Positions 1 to 10,531 of a DNA stretch of 64,000 nt are shown in pieces. Position 1 is the first letter of the stretch. Every line of letters begins with the position of its first letter. Both the position numbers and the translations under genes were made by a program. The stretch is from Argopecten irradians (lineage: Eukaryota > Mollusca > Bivalvia > Pectinida > Pectinidae): assembly GCF_041381155.1 (NCBI RefSeq), contig NC_091135.1, positions 48,752,086-48,816,085 on the forward strand. The letters are read 5' to 3'. A model generated the notes under the pieces. It was not told the origin of the DNA and made no database searches. It saw nothing but the letters and a program-made list of their open reading frames with translations.

Positions 1-319
1 GGGGGGGGGGGGGTAGGGGGGTGGGGGGGGGGGGGGGGGATTTGAAATATATCAGGGGGGGGGGGGGGGGGGGGTATGATATTTTCTATCAACTTTTTTT
101 TCAACAAATACCGTAACACATTGGATGACAAGTTAAAAAATCTCAAGATCCGGGGGATTTTTTGTGATACACTTAGGGGGGGGAAAAAGTTGTACCTGTT
201 TTTTTGGTTTGGGGCATGGGGGGGTTTACATATGTGGGGGGGGGGGGGGGGGTTGGTGTTTTCAGTACATTTGGTCGTGGGGGGGGGGGGGGGGTTGGGA
301 CATCAAAACAACTAACGTT

Positions 320-352
<33 letters not shown>

Positions 353-1157
353 TTGGGGGGGTTTTTTTACAGGGGGGGGGCGTTTTTTGTTTGATTTTTT
401 CTGGGGGGGACCATTAGGGTCATGGGGGGGGACATTGGAAATGGCCAATCAGGATTGGGGGGGGGGGGGGGGGGGGGGAATTTCGGGAGACGGGGTAGTT
501 TGGGGGGGGGGTTTGGGGGATTTTTTTTTGGGGGGGGGGGGTAGGGGGGGCCCAAATAGTTACAACAAAGCTTAATGGGGGGGGGGGCCAAAAATGTATA
601 ATTTGAGGGTTTTTTGGGTTTTCAATTGGGGGGGGGGGGGGGGGGGGGGGGGGCATGTCCTCTTAGGGGGTTGTTAAAGGTGGGGGGGGGGGTGGGGGGG
701 GGATGTTGGGGGATCCTCTATTTTTATTGGGTGGTTAAATTTTAATTTTGGGGGGGGTTTTGTTTGGGGGGGGGGGGGGGGGGGGGGCCACGAAAAATGG
801 GGTTCAATAGGTTTGGATGTTTTTTTTTAACTTTTTTTTGGGGGGGGGGGGGGGGTATGGGGGGGGAATTTATTTTTTTTGTATATTTAACACATGTTTT
901 GGGGGGGGGGGGGGGGGTAAGAAGGGGGGGGGGGGGGTCATAGATATAATAAATTTGATTCAGTATCAAACTGTGGGGGTCCAATTGTATATTTCTCGGT
1001 CATTTTGCAATTTCTTTTGGGGGGGGGGGATCAATTTTTGTTTTTGGGGGGGGGGGGGGTGCATTCTTTTTTTTTGGGGGGTTGTGGGGGTTTTGGATGG
1101 GGGGGGATTAAAGATAATAATTCTTGTGCAAAATGTGGGTCATTGGGGGGGAAATAT

Positions 1158-1192
<35 letters not shown>

Positions 1193-1341
1193 TGGGGGGG
1201 GGTTTTGGGGGGGGGGGGGGGGTGGATGGGGATTTGGGGGGTACAATTGGGTTTTTTAACAACACATTTTTAATGGGTTGGGTTAAATAATTTTTATTTT
1301 ATTTTGGGGGGGCCAAATTTTCAAACAACCAACTCAGTTAT

Positions 1342-1372
<31 letters not shown>

Positions 1373-1830
1373 TTCATGTTTTTTTATGTGTTTTTTTTTG
1401 ACTGTTTTTACATTTTAGCTATGATTTTTAAATTTTGGTAGTTAAGTTTTTCCAGAGGGGAAGAATGACTTTGGTGGGGGGGGTTTGGGGGATAATAATA
1501 CATTTTGGGGGGGGGGGGGCCTTGGGGGGGGGGGGGGGGGGTTTGTTAAACAATTTGGGTTGGGGGGACAAAACAATGGGGGGGGGGGGGGGGGGGGAAT
1601 GAATGTATTTTTTTGGGGGGGGGTTCTTTTCCAAATTTGTTTGGGTGGGGCCATATCCTCTATTGGGGGGGGACCAAGGGGGGGGGGGGGGGGGGGGGGG
1701 GGGGACTGGCCACATGGGGGGGGGGGGGGGGGGGGTCGGTTTTGAGGGGGGGATATAGTATCCCCCAAAGGGGTTTGGGGGGGTTTACAAGTGGGGGGGG
1801 GTATTTGGGGGGGGGGGTATTTGCTTGGTC
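1..1830. repeat. Poly-G low-complexity tract
   Basis: The + strand consists of G homopolymers, many longer than 15 bases, separated by short T-rich or mixed stretches, with almost no C on this strand. The tract stops sharply near 1826, where ordinary AT-rich sequence begins. Long open frames on both strands here encode only poly-Gly or poly-Pro and are composition artefacts. It could be a real G-quadruplex-prone satellite or a sequencing/assembly artefact at a contig edge; the sequence cannot decide. Confidence 0.9.
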
Positions 1831-2514
1831 GGAATCGATTTCGCGGATGGTAGCACACCAAAGATATACAATGTATGAAGGACGTACTAGCATACGATAG
1901 ACTGGACTCTTTTTTACTTGTACTTTGGCACGAAGTAAAGAAAGGCCATTCCCTTGAAAACCCTGTGGCCACATCGAATAACCATAATATATTGCAAACG
2001 GAATTATTTTATGTAAAAAGCTAGTAATATTTAATTCAGAAAAATTCAGAAAAAAACATTTGACAGCGGTGTAGCTACTGAATTGATTCAGAACAATCAA
2101 CTAAATGAAAATAGCCATTCGAAATAGTACCTTTATATCGCAGATTGGATTAAATTGAACCCTTGATAGAATGCTGACCAGGTCACTGGTTAACTGGTTA
2201 GTTATGAATTTCTAAAGTAAAAATGTTTTCTGATTGGTAATGTGGCCATTGTTTGGGAGACGGTGATATGTTCATGTACCAATAATTAATATTATGAATA
2301 TGGATTCCCTGAACAAAGTGAACTTAGATAAATATAAATTGTCATTCATTTTGCCATACGATTGTATGATGAATACTTCGTCTGATATAATAATCAAGTT
2401 GTATTCGAAATATGTATTGCGGTGTGGGGATGTATGTATGCTTTGTGTGGCTACACACATGGCATGACCATGACTGTAAAAGGATGTTAAGTTTCCTATA
2501 ATATGTCCTGCACA
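1831..2514. other. Intergenic, no gene seen
   Basis: AT-rich unique-looking sequence. I found no supported exon, RNA gene or repeat. Confidence 0.5.
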
Positions 2515-2833
2515 GCATCTTCGATACTCCAGGGGTTCCGATCACTTACGATCTCTACACCCCTGGACTATCTCATAGTAAAATTGAAGGCAGCTCAGCG
2601 GAAAACATTTGACCAATCACAGGCTAGCAAAGATTTCCTTTGAAGACTACAGAGAGAGCGACGCCTAACATCAAAGCCACACAGTCAACCACGGTGTACC
2701 GTTATACGACTCTTTTGATGTACATCAAATGACTAAATTACCTGTTCTATCATGTTGCCTCCAGTTCTACTATGAGATAGTCCAGGGGTGTAGAGATCGA
2801 AAGTGATCGGAACCCCTGGAGTATCGAGGATGC
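2515..2833. repeat. Inverted-repeat (MITE-like) element
   Basis: Arms of about 65 bp at 2515-2580 and 2769-2833 are near-perfect reverse complements, each holding a block reading GATACTCCAGGGGTTCCGAT in one orientation. The ~190 bp interior has no coding capacity. A smaller hairpin with related arm sequence lies at 43256-43332, so this appears to be a dispersed family. I cannot assign a transposase superfamily. Confidence 0.75.
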
Positions 2834-3120
2834 CAGCACAGTAATGTAGCATACATATTAGCTATGCTTTAATTTCATATGAAGAATACAATTCAATTTA
2901 ATATTCTGCAAAAAAAACCTGAATCAGCAAGTGCTTATCGTACTTCGCCCGTTGTCGTGAGCTGGTTTACGTGCATGCCACTGTTGCATTCAAAGCGATT
3001 GTTCCCAACGGATGTGAAAGCATTTTTAGGAATCGAAGGGTGCTCCTAAAAGAGATCTTTATGTTGAAGTTTAAAATATTGCTAAACGTTTGAGTACATA
3101 TTAATCTATATTTTACTTAT
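2834..3120. other. Intergenic, no gene seen
   Basis: AT-rich spacer between two repeat structures; nothing else recognised. Confidence 0.4.
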
Positions 3121-3488
3121 AGGGAGGAGAAATACGTTCCCATGTACCCTTCTGGCAGTTTTTCGAAACATGGTTTTTTAGGACCGGTATGATGTCTAGT
3201 GTCCTTTTATGCTTGTTGCCATTGACAACTAATGTCCCATGGGGGTCATATGGCGGCCATCTTGGATTTCAGGTATCAAAAATGGCCAAAATGACACATT
3301 CGCATATATGAGCGTAGATAGAGAACCAGACAACATTCAGAGGCAAATAAACTCAGTTTTTGATATGATTGAAACATTCTGAATACGATTAAATCATAAT
3401 AATGAAGTTGCGTCTTCTCATTTTTGTGAAATGACGGGAAAACAATGAAATTTTCAGTTTTTTCCCCTAATAAATCGATAAATGTCAT
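3121..3488 (+). repeat. Left long inverted repeat
   Basis: Reverse complement of 5436-5812 with scattered substitutions and small indels. It includes a block reading ATGGCGGCCATCTTGG-like sequence near 3250-3270 on this arm and its complement on the other. Confidence 0.85.
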
Positions 3489-3955
3489 AATTTTTATCAC
3501 AAGTAAAAAAATGATGGACAAATCACCTTGTAACAGTCATTTCGAATTGAACCAACCCTTGTGTAAACATATGTGTACTATAAAAAGATAGATCGCATCA
3601 ATGAGGTCGGAAAAAGAGAGGGACCCCCCCCCCAATAAAAAATTATCAAAAATGGCCAAAATGACACATTCGTATATACGCGCATAGATAGCGAACTAGA
3701 CAACACACAGAGGCAAATAAACATATTTTTAAATATGATTGAAACATGCTGAATACGATTAAATCATAATAATGACGTTACGTCTTCTCATTTTTGTGAA
3801 ATGGCGGGAAAACAATGAATTTTTCAGCTTTTCCACCAAAATATCGATAAATGTCATAAATTACATCACAAGTAAAACAATTGATGGACAAAACTCCTTG
3901 TACCAGTCAGTTCGAATTGCGCTTACCCTTGTGTAAACATATGTGTATTTTAAAA
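3276..3955 (+). repeat. Diverged direct duplication of the arm
   Basis: 3276-3590 and 3644-3955 are direct copies in the same order, starting near ATCAAAAATGGCCAAAATGA and ending near CTTGTGTAAACATATGTGTA. A C-rich stretch separates them. The divergence suggests an old tandem duplication. Confidence 0.8.
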
Positions 3956-4117
3956 GGATTTTATGTTTTTAGCAGAAGAATCGTGGACATTCCCCCTCCC
4001 AACACTACTCATAGAGAAAAAAATCTCATAATTATTATTACATAAATTACATATTTCCTGATCTATGATTCCGACAGTTCCAAATTACAAATACATTTTT
4101 TAAAAGCCAGAGTCATG

Positions 4118-4310
4118 TAAGGATGTGCCAGGTTTATTGATGGAGGAAAGACGGAGTTCCCGGAGAAAAAACCACCGCCAGCAGCCAATAACTGGCGACT
4201 GCCCCTGTAGATTCGAACAAGCTACCCAGAGGTGGAGGGCTTGTGGTAATATGTCGAGACATCATACCAATCGGCCATCGCGGCCCCAATTACAACTAGA
4301 ACGTGGTTAG
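4118..4310 (-). mobile_element. SINE, conserved-core family, minus orientation
   Basis: Read on the minus strand this gives a tRNA-like head with a B-box-like segment (complement of GATTCGAACAAGC near 4211). It then continues into a core seen again at 45586-45790 (+): a GGTGGTTTTTTCTCC-like block followed by a TCTTTCCTCC-like block. It is inserted in the DIRS-like remnant, so it is younger than that element. Confidence 0.65.
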
Positions 4311-4632
4311 AACCGTAATAATCCACTCTCTTTTAGTGAACAACTGGAAACAAAGAATTTTTCATAAATTTTCGGCTCGTGCCAGAACGAAACATACCAA
4401 TGTGTTCGAATTATTATCCGTGATTTTTTTGTTCTGAAGACACGATGGTATAGCACAGCTCATTACCACAAAACTCAATCCTTTCGGTATCACGACTGTT
4501 ACTTTGGTTTTCATCAGACTGCTGCAGTTTGGCGTAGGATTTCATCACTCCAGGAAAATAAATGTACACATTTATTTCGACGATTCCCTCATACTCCATC
4601 GAGTCTAGGAATCGTTGGATCGACTACAGATG

Positions 4633-5260
4633 ACAGATTGGGGGGCTTACCTCGACGGTCATTGCCAGTCGGGGGAGTGGTCTGGGGATCAGGTCAACAT
4701 CAATGTGCTGGAGATAAGGCTGTTCGGTTGGCTCTGCAGGCTTTTAGGAAGATTCTACATTCCAATGTGGTTTGTGTGACTACAGACAACTCTACAGTTG
4801 TCGCGTATCTGGAGAGAAAGGGTTAGGGGGGGGGGGGGGGGCAAAGTCCCACGTCATTTGTGCCTTCGGCATTCGTGTTCTTCTCTTCTGTCAGGAAATG
4901 CGGTTGACTCTCTTAGTCAAGCATCTTCCAGACAGGTTGAATGTTCTGTCGGATACTCTTTCCAGGCGCCGCAAGCCGGTTGTGACAGAAAGGCAGCTAA
5001 ATCTCCCGACCTTCCAGGGCATTTGCTAAGTGTGGAACAGACCATATAGAACATATAGACCTTTCGCCACTTCGCCACTAATTGTCCACTTTTGTCTCTC
5101 CGGTGCCAGACCAAATGACTTGGGCTGTGGACGCTCTATCTCTAGATTGGGAGGAGATACGTGCTTATGCATTCCCTCCATTCAACCTGGTGGGCAGGGT
5201 TCTAATAGAAGTTTCGGGAGCATCAGTTTCCCCTCCGTCTGATAGCGCCCCTGTGACCGA
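4633..5260 (+). pseudogene. DIRS-like RNase H region, broken
   Basis: Three overlapping frames must be joined to follow the protein, so it is frameshifted, notably at a run of G around 4827-4842. Recognisable blocks are VVCVTTDNSTVVAYLERKG (4757-4826), then KHLPDRLNVLSDTLSRR (4919-4969), then VSPVPDQMTWAVDALSLDW (5094-5150) and YAFPPFNLVGRV. The T-D-N-S-T-V-V-A-Y and LPxRLNVLxDxLSR motifs are typical of DIRS-group polyproteins (recalled family pattern, not searched). No intact product is possible. Confidence 0.7.
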
Positions 5261-5435
5261 GACAATCCTGGTTTCCGGAGCTCTTGTCGTTTCTGTTGGT
5301 GGATATTCCTCTGGTTTTCCCACTCAGAACCAATGTCCTGCGCCAGCCTCGGTCCCGTAAGATCCATTCAAGAGAGTGGAAGCTATCTCAGGAGGCCTCG
5401 CTCAGTCAGGCCTTTCTTAAAACGTGTCAGCTCGT

Positions 5436-5812
5436 CATTTATCGATTTTTTAGGGGGTAAAAAACCTGAAAATTTCATTGTTTTCCCGTCATTTCACAAA
5501 AATGAGAGGACGTAACGTCATTATTATGATTTAATCGTATTAAGAATGTTTCAATCATATCAAAAAATGAGTTTATTTGCCTCTGAATGTTGTCTGGTTC
5601 TCTATCAACGCTCATATATGCGAATGTGTCATTTTGGCCATTTTTGATACCTGAAATCCAAGATGGCCGCCATATGACCCCTATGGGACATTAGCTGTCA
5701 ATGGCAACAAACATTAAATGAAACTAGACATCATACTGGTCCTAAAAAACCATGTTTCGAAAAACTGCCAGAGGGGTACATGGGAACCTATTTCTCCTCC
5801 CCCACTAAAGTA
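5436..5812 (-). repeat. Right long inverted repeat
   Basis: Partner of the arm at 3121-3488, in opposite orientation. Confidence 0.85.
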
Positions 5813-6475
5813 TAGCAATCAGAAAACAGAGGGGCGGATCTCTTGCTGTATTATCGCTTTTAAATATACTTCTTATGCTTAAGTGTAATAAAGAAGCAAA
5901 GTTGACGTCAAATGTCATTTGAGAAGGAAGTTATATTTCATGTCAATGAGGCGAACTCTGGACGGAGGACTGTATTGAATTCTTAAATAGCCTGAGTGGG
6001 TTACAACTTTTGCTTAGCGGCATCGAGAGAGGATATTTATATTTTATGTAAACAAAGACAACAGAGTGAAGTTGCCCCCAAAACTCAACTTTGCTACATG
6101 TTTGCTTTTGAGATACAAGTCGCTCCTTCTTTGACCTTGAGGAGATAATTTGTTGTGACTCAAAAAAGGAGAGGTAAACTACAGGTATATTGTGTTTAAA
6201 TGACAAAATATTCATTGATTGAGGATGGCAATCATGATTTTATAAATACGACTGGTCCGACTTTCATTTGCTGCTCTATCTGAATTATCTAGACGTAAAT
6301 TCAGGTTCACATTTTTCATCTCAAAATAGGATACATATGGGTGTCATTCGTGACCGTCACACCCTATTGCATCCAATTACACCCCTCGCTCCGACTCTTG
6401 TGGCGGGGTCATTTTTAATGTGTTTGATAAAAAATGAAAATAACAAAATAAATATTGCTACTGGGAAAGTTTCAT
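5813..6475. other. Intergenic, 3' flank of C1q gene
   Basis: No coding region recognised. The minus-strand C1q transcript using the distal last exon should end near here, given the AATAAA at 6479-6484. Confidence 0.4.
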
Positions 6476-6478
6476 TCA

Positions 6479-6551
6479 TTTATTTGCTTTCTATTGATAT
6501 AAATATTCAATATCAACTTACTTACGATCATTCACATACAGGTTATTTATT
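6479..6551 (-). terminator. Candidate poly(A) signals, distal C1q exon
   Basis: On the minus strand AATAAA occurs at 6551-6546, just after the stop at 6562-6560, and again at 6484-6479. Both suit 3' end formation for the distal C1q exon; the second leaves a more usual 3' UTR. Confidence 0.5.
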
Positions 6552-6559
6552 ACAATACC

Positions 6560-6960
6560 CTAATTCAACAAAATTCCAGAGAATGATGAACCAACTCCAA
6601 GGTAACGATGCATGCCTGGAGGACAATTAATACGAATTGAAACAATGTCTCCCACATTTAAGTACGTCACTATAGCGTTACTTCCAGTATTACTATGTGT
6701 AGGCGGACTATCGGCGAAGGTGAACCCAAGGATACTTCCGTTTACATTTAAAGTTGTGGTCACTCCATCAGATGGATTGGCGTGTGTGGACCAGTAGAAA
6801 AAGTACAATCCAGCGGTACGGCATCGGAAATACCCATTCACAGAGTCGTAAGAGTCTTCAATGTTTGTAATTGTATGTCCAAATACAATCGTTTGGCCTG
6901 GTCTGCTGACACTGATTGCATTTGCTAATCTTGCTGAAAATGCGACTTTCTGTTGTGGTC
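6560..6960 (-). CDS. Alternative last exon: distal C1q domain
   Basis: The exon opens after a CAG acceptor (complement of 6961-6963) in phase 1: two bases complete a codon begun upstream. It then reads PQQKVAFSARLANAISV, the canonical start of a C1q domain. Later landmarks are IVFGHTITNIEDSYDSVNG, then the F-R-C-R-T-A-G-L-Y-F-F-Y-W block, LNVNGSILGF, LNVGDIVSIRI and the terminal GSSFSGILLN before TAG. This is a complete ~133-residue C1q head. Its phase matches the end of the collagen exon at 11327-11395, exactly as the proximal C1q exon does. I found no collagen or signal exons between 6960 and 10122. The simplest reading is therefore an alternative last exon of the same gene; a separate gene with unseen upstream exons is the alternative. 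Confidence 0.8.
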
Positions 6961-6963
6961 CTG

Positions 6964-7850
6964 AAGCAAAACGAAAATGTATTTAACTCGGCAACGGTTA
7001 TTCACAGTATACATGCATTTGTATTAATTTTGCGGTCAATGATGAGCTAAGGGTTAAAGTAACATCGCCGAGCACACAAGCGCAGCATCTGAGGTTAAGA
7101 ACAAATTATATAAAACAGTTTAATCCTGAGAATTATCATTCAGATCGATTTTATCACTTTTAAAGTTTCCATAAGGTAGAAGCATAAAGCTATTGAAGAC
7201 CAACACGAGGTTTCCATTCGTAATAATGATACTAACCATAGCGAAATATGAATCTATTACATATTTACTTAAGTATTGATTTCGTCGTTGGTGTTTTGTT
7301 TTTGTTTTTTTATTATTATTTCTTTGGGGTATGAAAGAAATTTTTTTTTGAAGACTTTGTGAACACGCGAAGCGGATTCTCACAAAAAAATCCAAACAAA
7401 TTTTATTTCATACCACGAATATATAAATGCGTATAATTGAAAGTCCATACTATATGATAAAATAAAATATGTTTTAAACGTATGATTCCATGGATTTTCA
7501 GAGGGATTAGTTGCTCGTGTGGTGGCGAATTCGAAAGTAAATTATTTTCATTTGAAAGAAAAGCGCTTGTATCATTGGTCTCTCCGAAAGCTTGTGAATA
7601 TATTTGCTCTAGATGAACAGACGTATTGGGTGAAAAGATACATCATACACACCGTTTATTATTTAAAATAAAAAGTTACTTTCTTATCGAGAAGCAAATG
7701 TCCGGTGAATGATGAAGTATGTACAAGGCGACGATTTTCACCATTTTTGTGCCGGTGAAACCGGAAGGGAATTTGGTGTTTGTCCCCGTCTGCCTGAATT
7801 TAGTTTCCAGATGATGAGAGAACGAATTGATGAATTGTGGGCAAACTTCA
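6964..7850. other. Intron or intergenic, no exon seen
   Basis: AT-rich sequence with no supported exon. If the distal C1q exon is used, this is part of the last intron. Confidence 0.4.
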
Positions 7851-8002
7851 TATAGGGATTGGATTGCGCTTTTATGTTAATCATGCTTGTATGGAGCAAT
7901 TCCTCTAAGAATATATTCTATGGGGCGCGTTATTGAATATATTCTTAGAGGAATTGCTCCATACAAGCATGGTTAACATAAAAGCGCAATCCAATCCCTA
8001 TA
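7851..8002. repeat. Near-perfect hairpin element
   Basis: The left arm 7851-7919 and right arm 7935-8002 are reverse complements with about one mismatch, around a 15-base spacer that includes TGGGGCGCG. It has no coding capacity. It looks like a recently inserted MITE or foldback unit. Confidence 0.85.
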
Positions 8003-9100
8003 TTTACACTCAAACGACTTTTTTATTTATATTTTATGCAATAAAATCGTCATTCGAATGTGACGTAATTATTCAATAAAAGTCGGTGAAAAGTGGGAGG
8101 AGCTTACTCAATTGAACAGCGAATGATGACTCTTCACGTAAGGTAGAAATTATTCATCCGCGACGACAAAAAAGTTCAATATTTTATTGTAAAATAAACA
8201 TGACAAACAAAGTAAATTTCAGAGAAAATTTTATTTTATCAGATCGGAATTTTATATATATATTCAATTTTGCTGAAAGTTTATATATAGCGTAATAACA
8301 TAAAGAATTTGTACTCGGCCACATGTGTGAACTCGGTGACCGTTTTGTGCAGCGAGGCGAAGCTGACGCACGCCTTTACACACTGGAGTATGCCGAAGTT
8401 GTCAATACACCCGTGTTCAAGTAGCTCAACGTCGTCTGAGGGTCTCACGCCCGTCCACCCCAAAGACTCGATCGTAGGACGAACACAAACACAGGGGTAA
8501 TGTTTACATTTGACAGCACTGCACGTCGCCCCGGTCGGGATATTTTCCCGTTTCTTTATAAAATTGTTTATTTAACAAATGTTGGTATCATATATTAATA
8601 TAAAACATATATGTATTGTTTACATTTTTCCAAAATTCTATGAAAAACCACAATATACATGTTATGTTGCGTCAAAATCTAAACAAAGCCATGTGTTTCT
8701 TTTTAAAAAAGTAGCCCCTTTAAGTTGCATAGAACATTTTCATACGCAAGTTCAAAGTTCAATGTTACCATGCAGTTATCGGTTAGTATTTGCGTATAGT
8801 GAACAAGCCTAGCAAGTGTAAATATATAATGATAGCATATGAAAAATAAAGCTTTGGGTTGAATTTGAGATCAAAAGGTCAATAACATATGTCCCTACTA
8901 CTAAATTCAGGTTGTTTTACTTTTAGTTTCGGACGAGAACTTAAGAAGACATCTACAAAATTTGTTAAAACTTCATAGCATGATAGCATAATTAAGCAAT
9001 AATAACTTCCCATAGATTCGAAACTGTAATTGACAGCGGGGACGCGTGTTGCTTACAACACTTTCTGTAAGTTTGTTATTCCTAAAGTCTTCCTTGAAAT
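8003..9100. other. Unassigned sequence between C1q exons
   Basis: No exon recognised. The stretch 8290-8525 is more GC-rich than its surroundings and has a 60-codon minus frame, but no family I recognise; it may be part of a mobile element. Confidence 0.35.
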
Positions 9101-9330
9101 CGTCTCACTTTTGGCCTTCGGTTGAGCGATCACCCTTGTGAGGTAGGCTCTATGCTCTGTCCCCTGGCCGAGACACACCAGTCAATAAAAGGTGTTGTCC
9201 CTGCTCCTCAGCTATAAGAGAGTGGGACGACTGGTTCGCCCGTTGTCAATATAATTTGACTGGGTGGGGTGTGTTGCTTAGTGTTTTCGGCGGCATGCAT
9301 CGGTGATATAGCACTAGAAAAAAGGCAAAA
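9101..9330 (+). repeat. Interspersed repeat (probable mollusc family)
   Basis: GC-richer block with CTGGCCGAGACACACCA near 9163, GAGTGGGACGACTGGTTCGC near 9220 and a GGCGGCATGCAT end near 9290-9300. I recall similar strings as dispersed repeats in mollusc sequences, but there is only one clear copy in this window, so the call rests on memory. Confidence 0.4.
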
Positions 9331-10071
9331 GTTTCATTATACAAGAAGATAGAACTTGAATATATCGCAGTTTCCCAAAACACGCACCACGCTTTTCATA
9401 CAGGTAACACATTGCATACATCAAACATTAGTGAACAAAGCAGTTGACATTTAAATGAACAGGTGGCGCATCGTCTATACCAAGCCACAGCGTTGATCCA
9501 GGCGTTGACAAAGCGTTAGCGTAAATAGGTGTCAGGATGTCCAAATGCGTTGTGTTTAAAAATGAAAATTAAAAACAAAACACGACAATAAAACACTCTC
9601 TGCCACAAAATTATGTGGTGCATACAGATATGACCGACTTGTTCATATTCATCTGGTAAGACAGGACATTAGGCAAACAAACCACCCATTTCATCCCATT
9701 GTGCTAGAAATCACATTTTAATTTGCAGCCTTTAAACTATGGCTAACTTGACATTTCAGGAATACGTTATTTAATATAATTTGTTGAGATATAACATGTA
9801 TTGTTTATTCTGATTCCAGGATGAAGTTACCACAGCTTGAAAATGGATGTGTTCTCAGGATTACTTAAGAGTTAGAGATTTGTGATATAATCCAAAGGTA
9901 GTCGTAGCATGTACAAATGTACCTCCCTAGCTGCAAGGAGAACAGATTGTCACTCACAATAAATAACCGTAGGCTTTGTTATGGAGATAAGGGATATAAA
10001 ATCAAGCTGCAACTTATTTTTCACGTTTCTAGAAGACAAATAACACAAACTATCTATACAGGATAACGGTG

Positions 10072-10077
10072 TTTATT
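10072..10077 (-). terminator. Candidate poly(A) signal, proximal C1q exon
   Basis: AATAAA on the minus strand about 45 bases after the stop codon of the proximal C1q exon. Confidence 0.55.
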
Positions 10078-10121
10078 TTCGATATTGTGCACAGACAAAA
10101 AGCTTTCAGTATAGAAGATCT

Positions 10122-10531
10122 TTATGGAAGCAAATATCCGGAAAATGAAGAACCATGCTCAATATATACATCTGGTCCCTGAGAAAACTGGACTTGAATA
10201 CTGACTTTATCATTCACAGTTAAATGAATTATGATAGTGTTCGAACTGCTGCCTAAGTGTTTGGCAGTGCTATCAACATCCGTTATAGCGTTAGTTACTA
10301 TTATCCCGTTAACAGACAGGCCAGCTATCAACCTGTGGTCATTATTGACGAGTAATGACCAGGTGAACACATAGACACCTGAAACACTACAAAGGAAAAT
10401 TCCTTGCGACGTATCATAGGAGTTTCCAATATCCAGCTTTCGGTCCTCAAATACAACCACCGATCCTATTTGTAGATTATTAATTGGAGGAACCACAAAG
10501 GCTGAAAACGCTATCGTCTGTGTCTGTATTC
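10122..10531 (-). CDS. Proximal C1q-domain last exon
   Basis: Starts after a TTTAG acceptor in phase 1 and reads [14 protein letters not shown], the start of a C1q domain. It continues with [16 protein letters not shown], then [36 protein letters not shown] and [10 protein letters not shown] before the stop. The conserved F-x-C-x-x-x-G-x-Y-x-F and C-terminal G-S-S-F-S-G-Y motifs are intact. It differs from the distal C1q exon at most positions, so the duplication is old or the two have been selected apart. Confidence 0.85.

Larger units (their letters stand above)
3121..5812. mobile_element. DIRS-type retroelement remnant with inverted ends
   Basis: A 2.7 kb unit is bounded by long inverted repeats (3121-3488 and 5436-5812, about 370 bp each). 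Between them lies a degenerate + strand coding stretch (4633-5260) matching the RNase H-like region of DIRS-type tyrosine-recombinase retrotransposons. DIRS elements characteristically carry inverted terminal repeats, which fits. No tyrosine recombinase or intact reverse transcriptase is visible and a SINE has inserted at 4118-4310, so this is a non-autonomous or decayed copy. A further ~310 bp direct copy of part of the left arm lies at 3644-3955. Alternatively, a foldback element may have captured DIRS sequence. Confidence 0.65.

Noticed and set aside
173..1972. Long poly-Gly and poly-Pro open frames
   Set aside because: They follow from the G homopolymers; no codon structure, splice logic or family similarity.
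8281..8463. 60-residue minus-strand frame in a GC-richer patch
   Set aside because: No recognisable family, splice partners or signal; probably part of a repeat.
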